64,000 bases of DNA from Poa pratensis (GCA_947311845.1 CAMZMU010000020.1:37276952-37340951); one strand, 5' to 3'; counted from the first letter of the stretch, positions 42,555 to 55,528 are shown. The notes: generated from the letters alone by a model not told the origin. Made by a program: numbers and translations.

Positions 42555-44522
42555 TATTATATAATATAGGTGATAATGGATCGCCTTGTCGTGATCCTTT
42601 TTTCGTTTGGAAGTATCTACCAACGTCATCATTGAGTTTGATGGCGACACTTACTCCGGAAACAAAATTATGAATCATAGCGCGCCACTCATCAGAAAAA
42701 CCTTTCATTCTGAGTGTTTGCTGGAGGAACGACCACTTGACTTTATCATAAGCCTTTTCAAAGTCTATCTTTAATATAACCCCATTCAACTTTTTCCGAT
42801 GCAACTCATGAACCATTTCATGTAAGATCACAACCCCATCAAGGATATTGCGACCTTGCATAAAAGCCGTCTGGGTCGGACACACAACATGATCAGCCAC
42901 CGAATTAAGCCTAATAGTAGAGGTTTTAGTGAATATTTTAAAGCTAACGTTTAGAAGACAAATATGTCTATATTGTTGAATACTTTATGCTTCATTAACC
43001 TTTGGCAACAAAATTATCTCACCGAAGTTTAGACGAAATAGTTCGAGTTGTCCAACATGCAAAGCATGAAACATCTCGAGCAAATCCGATTTGATGATCT
43101 CCCAGAAGGTCTGGTAAAACTCAGATGGGAAACCATCCATACCAGGGGCTTTGTTGTGTTCCATTTGGAAGACTGCCTTCTTTACCTCCTCCTTAGAATA
43201 AGAGGCTGTAAGGTGGGCGTTCTCCTCATCGGAAACTTGCGGAATGTCATATGTTCTGGTTTCGTCAAGCGAGAAGTTACCCTCATCTGGCGCTCCGAAC
43301 AGATTTTTATAGTACTTTGTGATGTAGGATTTGAGTTGCTCACGGCCTTCGATCGTACCCTCATCTTGAGTAAGAGAATGAATGAGTTTCTTCCGATGCC
43401 TGCCATTAGCTAGACTATGAAAGTACCTCGTATTCGAATCTCCTTCCAAAATAAATTGGGCTTTTGATCGTTGATATCATTTAAGCTCCTCTTCCCGAAG
43501 AAGACTCGCCATCGACGCATTGGATTGATTTTTTAATTCAATCTCTTGCGTGGACAGCGGTCTCACCTCAGCAAAAGCCTCTAATTCATCAATAATAGAT
43601 GACAACCGAAGCTTTTCCTTTTTTAATTGGCCCACCATATGTCTAGCCCAACCACACAGGTGTTTGCGCACAGCACGCATTTTATTGTTCCACCTTTGGA
43701 TTGGATCCTGACTAAGCACCGGCCTTTCCCACACCATTTTAACCATTTGAAAGAAACACTCCGTATGTAACCAGCCCAATTCAAATTTGAATTGACGCTT
43801 ACAAATCGGATTAGGTGTTCCGTGGTTATTAGTATGGGGGCATGGTCTGATAACGCCTCAATACGTTCGAGGGCCCGTACTGAGACCATTGGGAATTTAG
43901 CTTCCCAATCCGAGTCCATCAATACACGGTCCAATTTTTCGTATGTCGGCTCTGGGAGGCTATTAGCCCAAGTGAACTGCCTCCCTATCATTGAAACCTC
44001 TCTTAAGTCAAGACTGTCAATTACAGCGTTGAATAATTGAGGCCAACGGTTATCAAATCTATCTCTGCTCTTCTCATGCGGGAATCTTAGCAAATTAAAA
44101 TCACCTCCTATAATAATAGGAGATGGATTATCCTTTGCCAGATTTACCAACTCGCGGAGAAAAGCAGACTTATGTTCCTCCTGGGCTGCTCCATACACGG
44201 CGACAAGACTCCATGTGAAGTTGTCAGCTTTGTTACGGATGTGGAACTTTATATGAAAGTCACCCTCCGAACTAGCCAACACATCCATGGTTTCCTTTCT
44301 GACGCCTAGTAATAAGCCCCCAGACCTACCACGTGGCGGACGAGATATCCAAGTGAAATCTACACCACCAGATAGGCGGTTTAGTAGACTCGCAGAGAGG
44401 TCACGTTTACCAGTTTCCGAAATGCCCACAAAATCCAAACGATAATCCCGAATAGAATCAGCAATACGTGCGTGTTTAGCCAAGTCACGAAGACCTCTGC
44501 TATTCTCGAACATGCCATTCAT
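42555..44522 (-). pseudogene. LINE 2 ORF2: endonuclease and N-terminal RT
   Basis: Starts MNGMFENSRGLRDLAKHARI at 44,522, overlapping the end of ORF1. Endonuclease motifs: ISETGKRDL, VAVYGAAQEE, IIGGDFNLLRFP and LSDHAPILIT. A linker with a zinc/helical region follows. RT begins APGMDGFPSEFYQTFWEIIK, EIILLPKVNEA, then after a TAA (about 42,982-42,987) SIQQYRHICLLNVSFKIFTK, QTAFMQGRNILDGVVILHEM, LKIDFEKAYDKVKWSFLQQT and GSRQGDPLSPILYN. Frame shifts lie near 43,790 and 43,460. The remainder of RT continues at 38,252. Confidence 0.9.
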
Positions 44523-45279
44523 TGGGAAACAATTGGAGATGCGGACAATTTCTCCTTTTTCGTGGCGTTTTATTCTTTTGAAGAGAATTAGCTTTAGATT
44601 TGCGGTCAGACGCTTTCAGGTCATATAATGAGCTGAGCATCGCCTCATCCAAGCCACCCTCTGAAACATCCCCAACGAGATGTGAAAGGAGCTGAACATC
44701 AATTGTGTCATGCAGCTCTTCCTCATCCGTATGTGGAGTAAACGACTTGCACGAGACTTTTGGGGTGACTGTTAACCGGTCGTATTCCAAATGTCTCAAT
44801 GCTTTAGTCGAGATAGCAATTTTTGTAACATTATTACCCAAAGTAACTCCTACACTATTCAACTTAGCCGAAATGCTTGAGTTTGAAAATGCAAGAAATG
44901 ACTTTTGGGACTTATCCATACCAGCGTTGTCGAGGTTCTGTTCAGCTTTGCGACGCATAGCTTTCACCATAGAGTCCACATCCATGCAGGAGGACCCGTC
45001 CGCAGCCACAACATGCCTCCCGCTTCTCCTCAACGATGTCAGCACCGGAGGAGACAATGGTGTACTAGAGTCTACCCCCGGCGCCAACGGACTTGGTGGC
45101 ACCCTTGGAGAGCTGCCTACCACCGCGCCATGCAGCCGCCGATCCAGCTGCTCCACACGCACGTCGAGGTGCTGCAGCAGCCTCCCCTGCATGGAGTGCG
45201 ACGCAGCACCGACGGGCAGCGGTGGCCCGACGGTGGCCTCACCCAGGCGCTCCCCTTCAGCGACATGGCCATCACGGGC
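44500..45279 (-). pseudogene. LINE 2 ORF1, C-terminal part
   Basis: The frame is open from the retrotransposon junction to a stop at 44,500, with text MQGRLLQHLDVRVEQLDRRL, a Pro/Ser-rich part, VVAADGSSCMDVDSMVKAMR and a basic end (KKRN-like KNKTPRKRRNCP). It overlaps the ORF2 start by 23 bases. It joins the N-terminal part at 54,177 in frame across the CGGGC duplication. Confidence 0.8.
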
Positions 45280-47022
45280 TGATGGACCTTGACGTAGGTA
45301 CCTGCGTCAAAAGAATATGGGTTAGGTTGAGACTCCAAGTGCAGAGTGTATAGTATAGGAAAGACGGTTTTCCCCACGAGGGGTGACTCGAGGGTTTAAT
45401 ATCGAACTCTTGGGGAACCAGTAGTGTAGGTTTTATCTTCTTATCCTTCTCTTGAGAACCTACAAACAAAGTAAATTGTTTTGTGCCCTCAACCTCACCA
45501 AGTGGTTGTCAAGCACAAGGTGTGAGAATGATATGATAAAGGTAAATGCAAAACAGTAGATAAATATGCAATGATGGTAAATAAATATGCCAGGATGGTG
45601 GAAACAATGATAAATGATATTTTTGGGTTTTATAATATGAATGCAAGATGTAAAAGTGTTTTTGTATTTTCGGATTTAATAATGGCAGAAAATGTAAAAT
45701 GGATAAAAGTTGTTGGAAATGTGTTTCTTATGATTAAAAATGGAACTGGGTTCATGGTTTCACAATTGTACTCTCTCTTTAGTAAAGTGGTAGATAATGG
45801 AACACTGGAATTGACATATGAGATTGCAACAAAAGGTTTGACAAGTTACTAATTATATGGGCATCACGTCCTAACACAGAGTTCTTTTGTTTATTAATCT
45901 CTCTTATACTCCACCAAGATGCGAACTAAATCATAACACCTTAGTAATTAAGATAAATCAGAGCATAGCATTAAGTTCAATGACATGAAGTTAAAATAAG
46001 AACATGCTAGATCTAGTCATGGAGTAGTGGCAATGGTCACACCCACATCTCCGGTAGCAAGGTATTTTTCTTTATCCCTAGTGAGGCAACAAAGTAAGGT
46101 AAAACACCCAAGTGGATCGCGGAACTTTCTCTCACGTTCACCGCACTAGCCACTCCCCGTTACTCCATCTAATGCACACGTTCCCCCTCACACGCTCTCA
46201 TACACATGCTTGATCAAAACAAGTAAACAAGAACGAGGTACATAATATGCATCTACTTTCATAACTGAAACAAAACTATTGCAATCTCAAACATATATTA
46301 ACTCATAAAAAGATCCACCATAAAGGTATTACATAGATGACAGTAATCATGCTCAGCAGCTCATACGGTACTAATTAGTGAAGCTCAAAGAGAGGAGAGA
46401 TACATAAGTTACTTCCACAAACCCATAGTCCAGGGGTGGACTACTCCCTCTTCATCATGGAGACGGTGGAGAAGTCGTTGAAGGAGGTGGAGACCACACC
46501 GGCAGCGCCCCGCCGGAGTTTTCCCCCTCCAATCTGCAACTCCAGGTCTCTATTTCGTGGTTTCTGTGTTTCTGCGTCGCTCCTTTCCGAAGTGCGTCGG
46601 GGACTATTTTTATAGTCGTTTTTAGGTCAAGACGGAGGCTCGGGAAAAAAGATCGACGGCAACGGAGCCACGAGGCCCCAAATGATGGGTCCCACGCGGC
46701 CAAGGAATCTGGCCGCGTGGGCCCACTCAACTTGGCCCTCGGGCCTCCGCTTGTTCGCTTCCTTCGCTCCCACGCTTTGTTCATTCCAAAAACTGATGCT
46801 CGTAAATTTCCAGGTCATTTGGACGTCGTTTGGGTCCCTGAAACATCAAAATATAGAAAATAGGGTTATCTGCCTGTGCAGGGTTAATTCCAGAAAAATA
46901 GGGAAACTATGAAATATTCCCAAAATCAATATAAAACAATGATATAACCCTTATATGATGCAAATATGATTGAAATATAAGTAATATAATGCAAAGTTCA
47001 TGTATGCATTTTACATGCATCA
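45280..47022 (-). repeat. 3' LTR of the gag-protease retrotransposon
   Basis: 1743 bp, TG...CA. By eye almost identical to the 1739-bp LTR at 52,433-54,171, with scattered substitutions and small indels, indicating a moderately recent insertion. Confidence 0.92.
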
Positions 47023-47036
47023 ACATCCCCAAGCTT
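47023..47036 (-). other. Polypurine tract
   Basis: AAGCTTGGGGATGT on the minus strand lies directly against the 3' LTR. The same tract, AAGCTTGGGGATGC, precedes the 3' LTR of the element at the right edge. Confidence 0.7.
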
Positions 47037-49445
47037 AACCTATACTCGTCCTCGAGTATGAAGGTGATAAAACCAACATGGACTTTGCAATTTAATACTA
47101 TCAAAGGATATCAAAGATGATTACTATTGCTACATAGAGTCAAATGATTCATTCTTCAAAGGAATAGCAATATGCAAGATAGATTATGAAGTGATATCAA
47201 ATATTCAATGTAAGGATGTTCAATGATAAGTTCACAAAGTGTAACATAGAAGAAAGTACTATGGACCAAATGTATGCATAATAAAAAGTAAAAACATCCT
47301 ATAGTGGTCATAGAGTACTTCTTATGAAATCTGAATATAAAAGGTGGACACTTTGGATGGAATGAATGCCGATGTTCGCATGGGTACCTACACACCCTAG
47401 TTTGACCGACTCGTATACGTCACGAAAAAAAAGAGAATACTCAAGGGGGACGGGGGATCTCAACATTAGAGTTGATAGGATTATCCAAAAGTATTTTGAA
47501 ATTTTTTCAAATCATATCACGGTTGTTATGATTATTTTTAAAAGTCAAAAAAAAAGTCAACGAAAAAAGTCAACCCTAAAAATGACGACCAAAAAATATT
47601 TTTTTTCAAAATTCTGAAACCAGTTTTGTACACCAAAAATCCGTTCTCTACTAGAATATCAAGCTAAAACAGGTATATATGGCTTACATCGCCGTATAAT
47701 GCTATGGTGTGTAGCTACCACCATGAGTAGTAAAACGCCTCTCCACTTTGGATAGATAAATAAGTAGAGGTAAAACATGAATAAGTTTCATCTAACTTCC
47801 AAATGCTTCTACTTAAGTTAATGTTTGCAATGTGGTATTGGTCAAGCTCTCATTACCCCTATCATAGCATCTTGAATGGTTAAAGTTTAAAGTGAAAGCA
47901 AATATGAGTAATGTGCTTGACAAAGTATGGTTGAATGCCTCATGCCCGTGAATATAAGTGCCTACACCATGGTGTTACTCAACTCGGTCCACAAAAGTAA
48001 GTTCAAGTTAAGGTCATTGTAAGTAATATAATAGCATCATTAAGAGCGTCAACTGGGGTACCTCTTGCCTCAGGACATGGAACAAGCCCATGTCAAAATG
48101 AACAGACAATGAACAATCTCAGCACTCTTTTATTTACTATTGGTATAGCTTTTTATTATGAGGTGCATCATGGAAGGTTCATTATGGAACGCTGTAAATT
48201 TCCACCATGAATGATGCATGGCTTAGATTGGCGGCCCAGGCATCTCTCTAGCCATTTATACAAACTCTTTAAACTTACTAAGTTTCCACACTTATTTGGC
48301 ACCATGATAAGCATCCATAAACAAAAGTACATGATATCAACTGAATATAAATAAGTGCAATGTTGAAAGCTTGCCATGTGACAGCACATATGGGCTAACT
48401 CCCAACCAAAACTATTGTCAAGCTCACAACTTCATAATTTTAATCACAATGGTTCATGTTTATTAAGTGCAATAAAAGTAAGGTGTGCATCAAGTTCGTG
48501 AGAGCTCTTTAACCAACTTTTCCCATAACAATCAATAACATAAGCATTTTAATTCAGAGGTATAGATAATACAAAATAACATGATAAACATACTCGTAAT
48601 AGCATAAAGCTAATAGGTAGATATGGTGGACTCACTGGAAAAACTTTGGTTGAAGGTGTTGGAAAACAAGTTTTTTACTTGTTGGAATTTTTGTCTAGCA
48701 ATAGGGAGAAAGTTGACCATCTAAATGCATGCATAAGTGTCCATAGAACTAATCAATCCATGTTAAACAAAGTAAAGTAACATTCAACATCTAAACATGA
48801 TAAAAGATAGCTCTTGATAAAACACTTGCAAATTAATACTCATTAAAAGCACATGAATAATGCAACTATATGTATCTTTTTGAATCAACTCAAACATCCC
48901 TATCACAATATATTTAATAGCATCCAAATTAATTCAACCCAAACTTCCAGTAGCTCTCCCATATAAAATGATAGTGGTGGTCTCAAGAAAATAAAAATCA
49001 AACCGAAATAACAAAAAACAAATAAAAGACGCTCCAAGTTTATGCGATAAAGTGCATTGATCAAAAAACAGAAGTTAGACGTGTGCAAACTGAGAGTGTG
49101 TTGGTCTAGTGGGGTTGTATTCACATCCCCAAGCTTATGGTCTTCACCATCCTTGGATAGCTCTTGGTGCATCTACTCTAATCCCTGTGAAAAAAATTCA
49201 AAACACCGTTTCTCCCATTTCTTTTCTGTGGGGTGACATTAGTAGTGATAGACAAATAGATTTCTTGCTGCATAAAATCCTTAGACAAAAATTCATATGA
49301 ATATCCATAAAGTGTATAATGTTGTATGCCTACTCATAAACTCAATTGGATCAAAAAGATTCAAGTTAAAAGTTCAAAGGATGCATAAAACCAAATGGGA
49401 CAGAATCTGTCCAGAAAAACAGCAGCAGCAAAACGTATTTTTCTA
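47037..49445. other. Non-coding internal region of the retrotransposon
   Basis: No RT or integrase text in any frame. AT-rich with scattered stops. In autonomous relatives this would hold pol, which appears replaced by non-coding DNA. Confidence 0.6.
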
Positions 49446-50486
49446 CTCCCTCCGATCCGAAAAAAGATTCGCGACCGCACTTTTGCAAAAAAGCCCCCAA
49501 ATTTATGTACGTCAACCCGCACTCCAACATCGCGAGGACACCGTCGCGAGTCACACCCCGACACCCGCACTCGACCTTGTCTCTCTCGCTCCCTCCTCTG
49601 CTCCGCCGGCGAGCTCACCGCACGTCGCCGTCGCGCTCACCTCGCCTGGCCGCGCTCCCTCCACGCTCCCTCTCGGCTCGACGCGCGCTTCTGTTGAACC
49701 AAAAGATTTGACCTTCGCCAGAACTACTCCCGCGCATCCCTTGGTCAAATCCGGCGAGGAATCGGCGAACCCCGGCGGCGACGGGGCCGTATCCGGTAGC
49801 TGCGCGGCCGTACGCGCCGGATCCAGTGGATGTGCGGCCGGATTACACCCCATCCCCGAAGCTGCTGCGACCTGGAGAGGAGCTTGTGCTGCGACCTTGA
49901 GGTGAGTTACTACTGCGACCTTCGATCTGAAGTTGTTGCTGCGCATCTAGAGAGGCAATCTGGAGATTCATTGGAGCTGGTGCTTCACAGCTAGCGATCC
50001 ATGGTCTGAAGCTGGTTCGAGCGAGCGGACCAGGGGAGGCGAGAGAGGTGCCAGGCTTGGGGGTGGTCCTGCGCGGGTTCGTCGTCTTTGGAGAGGGTGA
50101 GGAAGTCGAGCGCCGGGTCGCTGCTCCCACCGCCGACGCTGCAGATCCCGCGGTCGGTGGCCGTGGCCGTCGATGCGCCGAGGAGGAGCGGGGACGCGGT
50201 CATGGTGTCTGAGAACAGCCCCGGCGGGCTCGCCTGCTGCTCCTCTGCCGCCAATCGGTCTTCCACCTGCTTGAGGGACGCGAAGAAGCCGGCGTGCCGC
50301 GAGAAGGGCTGCATCACATCGCGTCGCCGGCTTTCTGCCGCCGCCGGGCCGAGGAAATCGGTGGCGGGGTGAGAGGTGCCAGGCTTAATCAGGACAGGTC
50401 TTTATGTTTCTCTAATTAAGAAGGGGGTTTCTGTTAAATGACATTCTACTGCCACATGCGACTGTTTTTTTCCGGATCGGAGGGAG
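49446..50486. mobile_element. Stowaway-TIR element (1041 bp) carrying gene-like GC-rich sequence
   Basis: The left end CTCCCTCCGATCCGAAAAAA and the right end TTTTTTCCGGATCGGAGGGAG are inverted copies. TA flanks both sides (49,444-49,445 and 50,487-50,488). The interior is about 1 kb of GC-rich DNA unlike the AT-rich retrotransposon around it, including an open frame on the minus strand. A Stowaway-type element of this size with gene-like content is unusual. Confidence 0.8.
49991..50317 (-). pseudogene. Probable captured host gene fragment in the TIR element
   Basis: The frame starts MQPFSRHAGFFASLKQVEDR at about 50,314, after a GC-rich leader. It continues with a Ser/Ala-rich part (GLFSDTMTASPLLLGASTAT) and an acidic part (PALDFLTLSKDDEP), then loses sense. 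It looks like the N-terminus of a plant protein of unknown function (conserved-looking FASLKQVEDRLAAEE). It is not recognised beyond that. No known domain is seen and the fragment has no proper end. Confidence 0.4.
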
Positions 50487-50836
50487 TACCCTACTTAAAA
50501 ACGTCATAAAAATCTGAAACAATTCATGTATACATAGGATGAAAAGTTGCAACTACAGTTCAAATTACAGCTCAATCGGAGTTACAGAATAAAAATGAAA
50601 AATCAAACCGTGCACAGACTCGTGCAGGAATAAAATCTCCGAATGCAAATAGCAACTTTTTCAAACCAAAATAGGTAAAACTTGGCACTTTATTAAAAAT
50701 TCCAGAAACAAAACTAAAAACTAAATCTCTTGTTACAGCAAGAGGACTCAAAGAAAATCACAAATAAAAACAACCGGGTTGCCTCCTGTAAAGCGCTTTC
50801 TTTATAGCCATATAGCTAGGCTTACTTACTTGATAG

Positions 50837-52102
50837 TTATTGTGGACGAAGCTCATGAGGGAGCTTGAACTTTGGTGTGTCCCTCTTCCTTGGAAAATGT
50901 TCCATGCACTTCTTGTGTGTAAATTGAAACTTCACATTCTTTTCTTTTGAATCAATGATAGCACCTGTAGTACGAAGAAAAGGTCTTCCCAGAATAATTG
51001 GGCTAGAGGTTTTATTCCCCATATCCATGATTAGAAAATCAACAGGTACAAATGTCATATGCAACTCTACCATAACATCACTTACTTTTCCTAAAGCATG
51101 ATTAATGGAATCATCAGCAAGTGCAAGTTCAATTGAGCATTTTTCAAGATTCTTTAATGCAAGAACTTCATATAATTCTTTAGATAAAACAGAGACACTA
51201 GATCCTAGATCTAATATAGCATGGTGTGTCTCTTTTCCAATGGTTACTAATACTTTGGGAATCAATATATCCCCAAGCTTAGGTGGTATCATAGCTTCTT
51301 GGTTGTACCTAGCAATCTTTTCTTTTAAAACATGATTAGCAATATAAGAACCAAAACCAACTTGGTTAACATTAATGGAAGGATCACTTGCAAATTGTTG
51401 TAAGATAGATATTAATTCATGCAAGTTACAATTCTCTAAATCAACAAATGGTTCCATGACTTCACTAAGCATTTTAACTTCCTCAATTTTTTTCTCCTTT
51501 TTAACCCAAACTTGTTTCTTAACAGGAACTTCCTTCACATGTTTAAATGATGGGTTTTTCCTTAATGAATCACTAACACGAACCAACTTTTCCTCAATGC
51601 TGTTGAGGTAAACATCTTTTTCAAGAAATTCTTTCTCACATAATCTTAGTTTATGCATAACATTAACTAATTCCTTGGCTATCCTGGGAATAATGTTTTT
51701 AGAATAAGATGCTAGTTGTTCAAAATCCTCTTTATTTGGTAGTTTATCTAATTCGGCTTCAAATTTATCTTTAGATAATGCAAGTGCTACGGTGGTATCC
51801 TCCACCTTTTTCTTACTACCCACAAAGCTACCAAAAATTCATCTAAGTGTCATGGATGCACAAGATGGTGTTGACAAGACAAAACTTCCACCTGTAGCCC
51901 CATCTAAAACATTTTGATACCAAGGATCTATTCCATAATAAAAATAAAGATCTAGCTTTTCATCTTCACAAGGTGTAGGATCTTCATGGTGTATCCTATT
52001 AATTCTTACCCAAGCATCTTTTAATGTTTCTCCAGGATGTTGCTTAAAATTAGAAGTGGAACTTAATGGAAGACTCACTTTCTTTTTGTTTCCAAGAATC
52101 AT
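50837..52102 (-). pseudogene. gag and aspartic protease of the LTR retrotransposon
   Basis: ATG at 52,102 opens a short gag (SNFKQHPGETLKDAWVRINR, LYFYYGIDPWYQNVLDGATG). A TGA at 51,839-51,841 interrupts it. The same frame resumes and stays open for about 330 codons: a Lys/Glu-rich coiled region, then SDPSINVNQVGFGSYIANHV, the protease active site AILDLGSSVSVLS (DLG in place of DTG/DSG, as in this plant group) and the flap/ILGRPFL region. It ends at 50,837. Gag is short compared with the element at the right edge and lacks a zinc knuckle. The protease would process gag in the virus-like particle. Confidence 0.85.
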
Positions 52103-52403
52103 GATTGCAAGTTTTTATGTGTTTTTAATTTTTTATGCAAAACTGAAAGTAAAATGACACTAAACAATGCAAAACCGAAATAACAAATGCAACACAAAAT
52201 GCAAAACTGCAAATAAAATATGCAAACCGAAATATAAATATGATATGCAAGACAAAAACAAAACAAAATAAAATGATTTGAAGGTAAAGATGGATAAGAT
52301 GATGCTCACGTAGGTGCAACCTCCCAAGCTTAGGTGTTTGCACAAGTTGGTGATGAAGTTGACTTGTTGTGAGATACCCTTGGATAAACCTTTCAGCTAT
52401 GGT

Positions 52404-52421
52404 TCCCCGGCAACGGCGCCA
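52404..52421 (-). other. Primer-binding site, tRNA-Asp type
   Basis: TGGCGCCGTTGCCGGGGA on the minus strand, 11 nt inside the 5' LTR, is complementary to the 3' end of plant tRNA-Asp as I know it. The same 18-mer and spacing occur in the element at the right edge. Confidence 0.85.
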
Positions 52422-52432
52422 GAAAACAGTCT

Positions 52433-54171
52433 TGATGGCCCTTGACGTAGTTACCTGCGTCAAAAAAATATGGGTTAGGTTGAGACTCCAAGTGCAGAGT
52501 GTATAGTATAGGAAAGACGGTTTTCCCCACGAGGGGTGACTCGAGGGTTTAATATCAAACTCTCGGGGAACCAGTAGTGTAGGTTTTATCTTCTTATCCT
52601 TCTCTTGAGAACCTGCAAACAAAGTAAATTGTTTTGTGCCCTCAACCTCACCAAGTGGTTGTCAAGCACAAGGTGTGAGAATGATATGATAAAGGTAAAT
52701 GCAAAACAGTAGATAAATATGCAATGATGGTAAATAAATATGCAAGGATGGTGGAAACAATGATAAATGATATTTTTGGGTTTTATAATGTGAATGCAAG
52801 ATGTAAAAGTGTTTTTGTATTTTCGGATTTAATAATGGCAGAAAATGTAAATGGATAAAAGTTGTTGGAAAGGTGTTTCTTATGATTAAAAATGGACCTG
52901 GGTTCATGGTTTCACAAATGTACTCTCTCTTTAGTAAAGTGGTAGATAATGGAACACTAGAATTGACATATGAGATTGCAACAAAAAGGTTTGACAAGTT
53001 ATTAATTATATGGGTATCACGTCCTAACATAGAGATCTTTTGTTTATTAATCTCTCTTATACTCCACCAAGATGCGAACTAAATCATAACACCTTAATAA
53101 TTAAGATAAATCAGAGCATAGCATTAAGTTCAATGACATGAAGTTAAAATAAGAACATGCTAGATCTTGTCATGGAGTAGTGGCAATGGTCACACCCACA
53201 TCTCCGGTAGCAAGGTATTTTTCTTTATCCCTAGTGAGGCAACAAAGTAAGGTAAAACACCCAAGTGGATCGAGAAACTTTCTCTCACGTTCACCGCACT
53301 AACCACTCCCCGTTGCTCCATCTAATGCACACGTTCCCCCTCACACGCTCTCATACACATGCTTGATCAAAACAAGTAAACAAGAATGGGGTACATAATA
53401 TGCATCTACTTTCATAACTGAAACAAAACTATTGCAATCTCAAACATATATTAACTCACAAAAAGATCCACCACAAAGGTATTACATAGATGACCGTAAT
53501 CATGTTCAGCAGCTCATACGGTACTAATTAGTGAAGCTCAAAGAGAGGAGAGATACATAAGTTACTTCCACAAACCCATAGTCCAGGGGTGGACTACTCC
53601 CTCTTCATCATGGAGACGGTGGAGAAGTCGTTGGAGGAGGTGGAGACCACACCGGCAGCGCCCGCCGGAGTTTTCCCCCTCCAATCTGCAACTCCAGGTC
53701 TGTTTCGTGGTTTCTGTGTTTCTGCGGCGCTCCTTTCCGAAGTGCGTCGGGGACTATTTTTATAGTCGTTTTTAGGTCAAGACGGAGGCTCGGGAAAAAA
53801 GATCGACGGCAACGGAGCCACGAGGCCCCAAATGATGGGTCCCACGCGGCCAAGGAATCTGGCCGCGTGGCCCACTCAACTTGGCCCTCGGGCCTCCGCT
53901 TGTTCGCTTCCTTCGCTCCCACGCTTTGTTCCTTCCAAAAACTGATGCTCGTAAATTTCCAGGTCATTTGGACGTCGTTTGGGTCCCTGAAACATCAAAA
54001 TATAGAAAATAGGGTTTTCTGCCTGTGCAGGGTTAATTCCAGAAAAATAGGGAAACTATGAAATATTCCCAAAATCAATATAAAACAATGATATAACCCT
54101 TATATGATGCAAATATGATTGAAATATAAGTAATATAATGCAAAGTTCATGTATGCATTTTACATGCATCA
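52433..54171 (-). repeat. 5' LTR of the gag-protease retrotransposon
   Basis: 1739 bp, TG...CA, paired with 45,280-47,022. It lies next to the PBS, which fixes minus orientation. Confidence 0.92.
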
Positions 54172-55528
54172 CGGGCCCGTGTCGCCTCCTGGCTGGTCTG
54201 GCCAGCAGCCGGTGCCTCAACTTGGGCCGGCCCAAGCATACCAGAACCACCGGCGGGTGGCCTCGCCTGAATATTCAGCGTTAGCTGATCATCATCCGTG
54301 ACAGGAGCTAGCTCCACCGTCTTTTCAGCTTCCGGCTGCAGCATCTGCGAGTAAGACCGGAACACCTCTGTTTCTTGAAGTACATCTGCACATATCTTAG
54401 ATGACGAGGAGGTACCAAGCTGAGCCACAATCTCCTTGCCTCTTTTGGTTTGTGGATTTGGGTTCAAATGAGTAACTGTGTATTCATGCAACACAACATT
54501 GGTACCAAACAGCCCCAAAGTTGAGTGTCCCGCCCCCGTGGAGTTTTGTGCTTGCGTCATCGGAGTATCGCTATCAGCGGGGGGAGAGGACCTTGCACAT
54601 CAGCCCCATTGCGGTTAGTGTCCCTCCATCCCCTTAGCATCATCGTCCTTCTCCTGCCGCCTCCATTAGAAGGGCACAAGGTCAGGCTCGGGGACATAAA
54701 CAGCCATCTCCTTTTTATCGAAAAGTGTAGCCTTTAAGGATCATGAAGGCATCTGCTTAACATCCCTTAATTTTCCACACTTTTGAATCCCGCATGGCCA
54801 CCAAAATTCTGACAATATTTTGGCGACGTAGTGCGAGTAAATCAACATCCATGGTCTTGCCAATGAGAGTACCCCACTGCCCACAGTCCCAGGAAATGAC
54901 GAATCGTGTGCGGAACACCAGTCACATGTACCCAAGCTGTGGACAATTCCTGTGTATGCAAGATCTCCTCAGCCGTCCACACCCCAACAGTGATCTTGAT
55001 GATTTCTGTTTTGGCACACCTAGCTCAAAGCCTGCCACTCTCTCCAAATCAGTGAACGAAGGGAAATTAACCAAAAAGGAATTATCCTTGTGCGGAATAG
55101 CCTCCCACCAACTGATCTGCAATGGACATATGCGAGCCACCAAGGTCTGAATCATCTCCGCTGACACTGATCCCCTGTGACGACACGATAGCAATAGGTG
55201 ATTGGCTCGGGGCAAGATGTGGTTTGAACCACACCGTTCCAGCAAGTGGCTGAACATCGTATCCTCGCTTCCAATACCACCCGAACCAGCATACGCCTCG
55301 GCAAACGCAATGTAGGACACCTCGCTGTCGGATGTGCATTATTATCGCACACAAGCAATAGTGTTGGGACCGAACATTCTCTTGTATCCTGGGAGTCCAC
55401 CTTGCAAATTGTGCACCGCTTCCTTAGCCTTAGCTGCACCCGGAACAACGGCAGCGGCGCTAGCAGGCGTCTCAACGGCAGGGTTAGATGCCATCGGATT
55501 GACCAGCGCCACTCCCCCCGTGCCCGTC
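54172..55528 (-). pseudogene. LINE 2 ORF1, zinc knuckle and DUF4283-like part
   Basis: Minus strand. The zinc knuckle (about 55,317-55,415) reads CTICKVDSQDTREC, followed by CDNNAHPTARC. The DUF4283-like domain follows in other frames: YAGSGGIGSEDTMFSHL, VARICPLQISWWEAIPHKDN, SFLVNFPSFTDLERVAGFEL, then HTIRHFLGLWAVG-like text near 54,900. A Thr/Gln/Pro-rich stretch (LTLNIQARPPAGGSGM) leads to the junction TRARD at 54,177. At least three frame shifts and stops are present (near 55,300, 54,990 and 54,850). The N-terminus is cut at 55,528 by another LTR. Confidence 0.78.

Larger units (their letters stand above)
45280..54171 (-). mobile_element. Gypsy-type, gag-protease-only LTR retrotransposon, TSD CGGGC
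   Basis: Two near-identical LTRs (45,280-47,022 and 52,433-54,171) begin TGATGG and end GCATCA. The 5-bp duplication CGGGC flanks the element (45,275-45,279 and 54,172-54,176). PBS and polypurine tract place it on the minus strand. The internal region encodes only a short gag and protease. RT, RNase H and integrase are absent, so it must be mobilised in trans. It interrupts ORF1 of LINE 2 and contains a 1.04-kb TIR element. Confidence 0.92.
30849..55528 (-). mobile_element. LINE 2, host of four nested insertions, 5' end outside window
   Basis: The poly(A) tail appears as a T-run at 30,850-30,857. LINE pieces are 30,849-32,145, 37,670-38,252, 42,555-45,279 and 54,177-55,528. Removing the insertions rejoins coding text: YRLAKWDVVCRPKDYGG across the first, SPILYNIVADMLA across the second, and TRARDGHVAEGERLG across the third. 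The element lies in an exon of the U-box gene. Its family differs from LINE 1 (different ORF1 and RT text). The 5' end is hidden behind the LTR sequence starting at 55,529. Confidence 0.88.

Noticed and set aside
46455..46818. Short ORFs shared by both LTRs (also 53,608-53,967)
   Set aside because: They lie inside the LTRs and owe their duplication to the LTR pair.
52404..52421. tRNA-like 18-mer
   Set aside because: It is a retrotransposon primer-binding site complementary to tRNA-Asp, not a tRNA gene.
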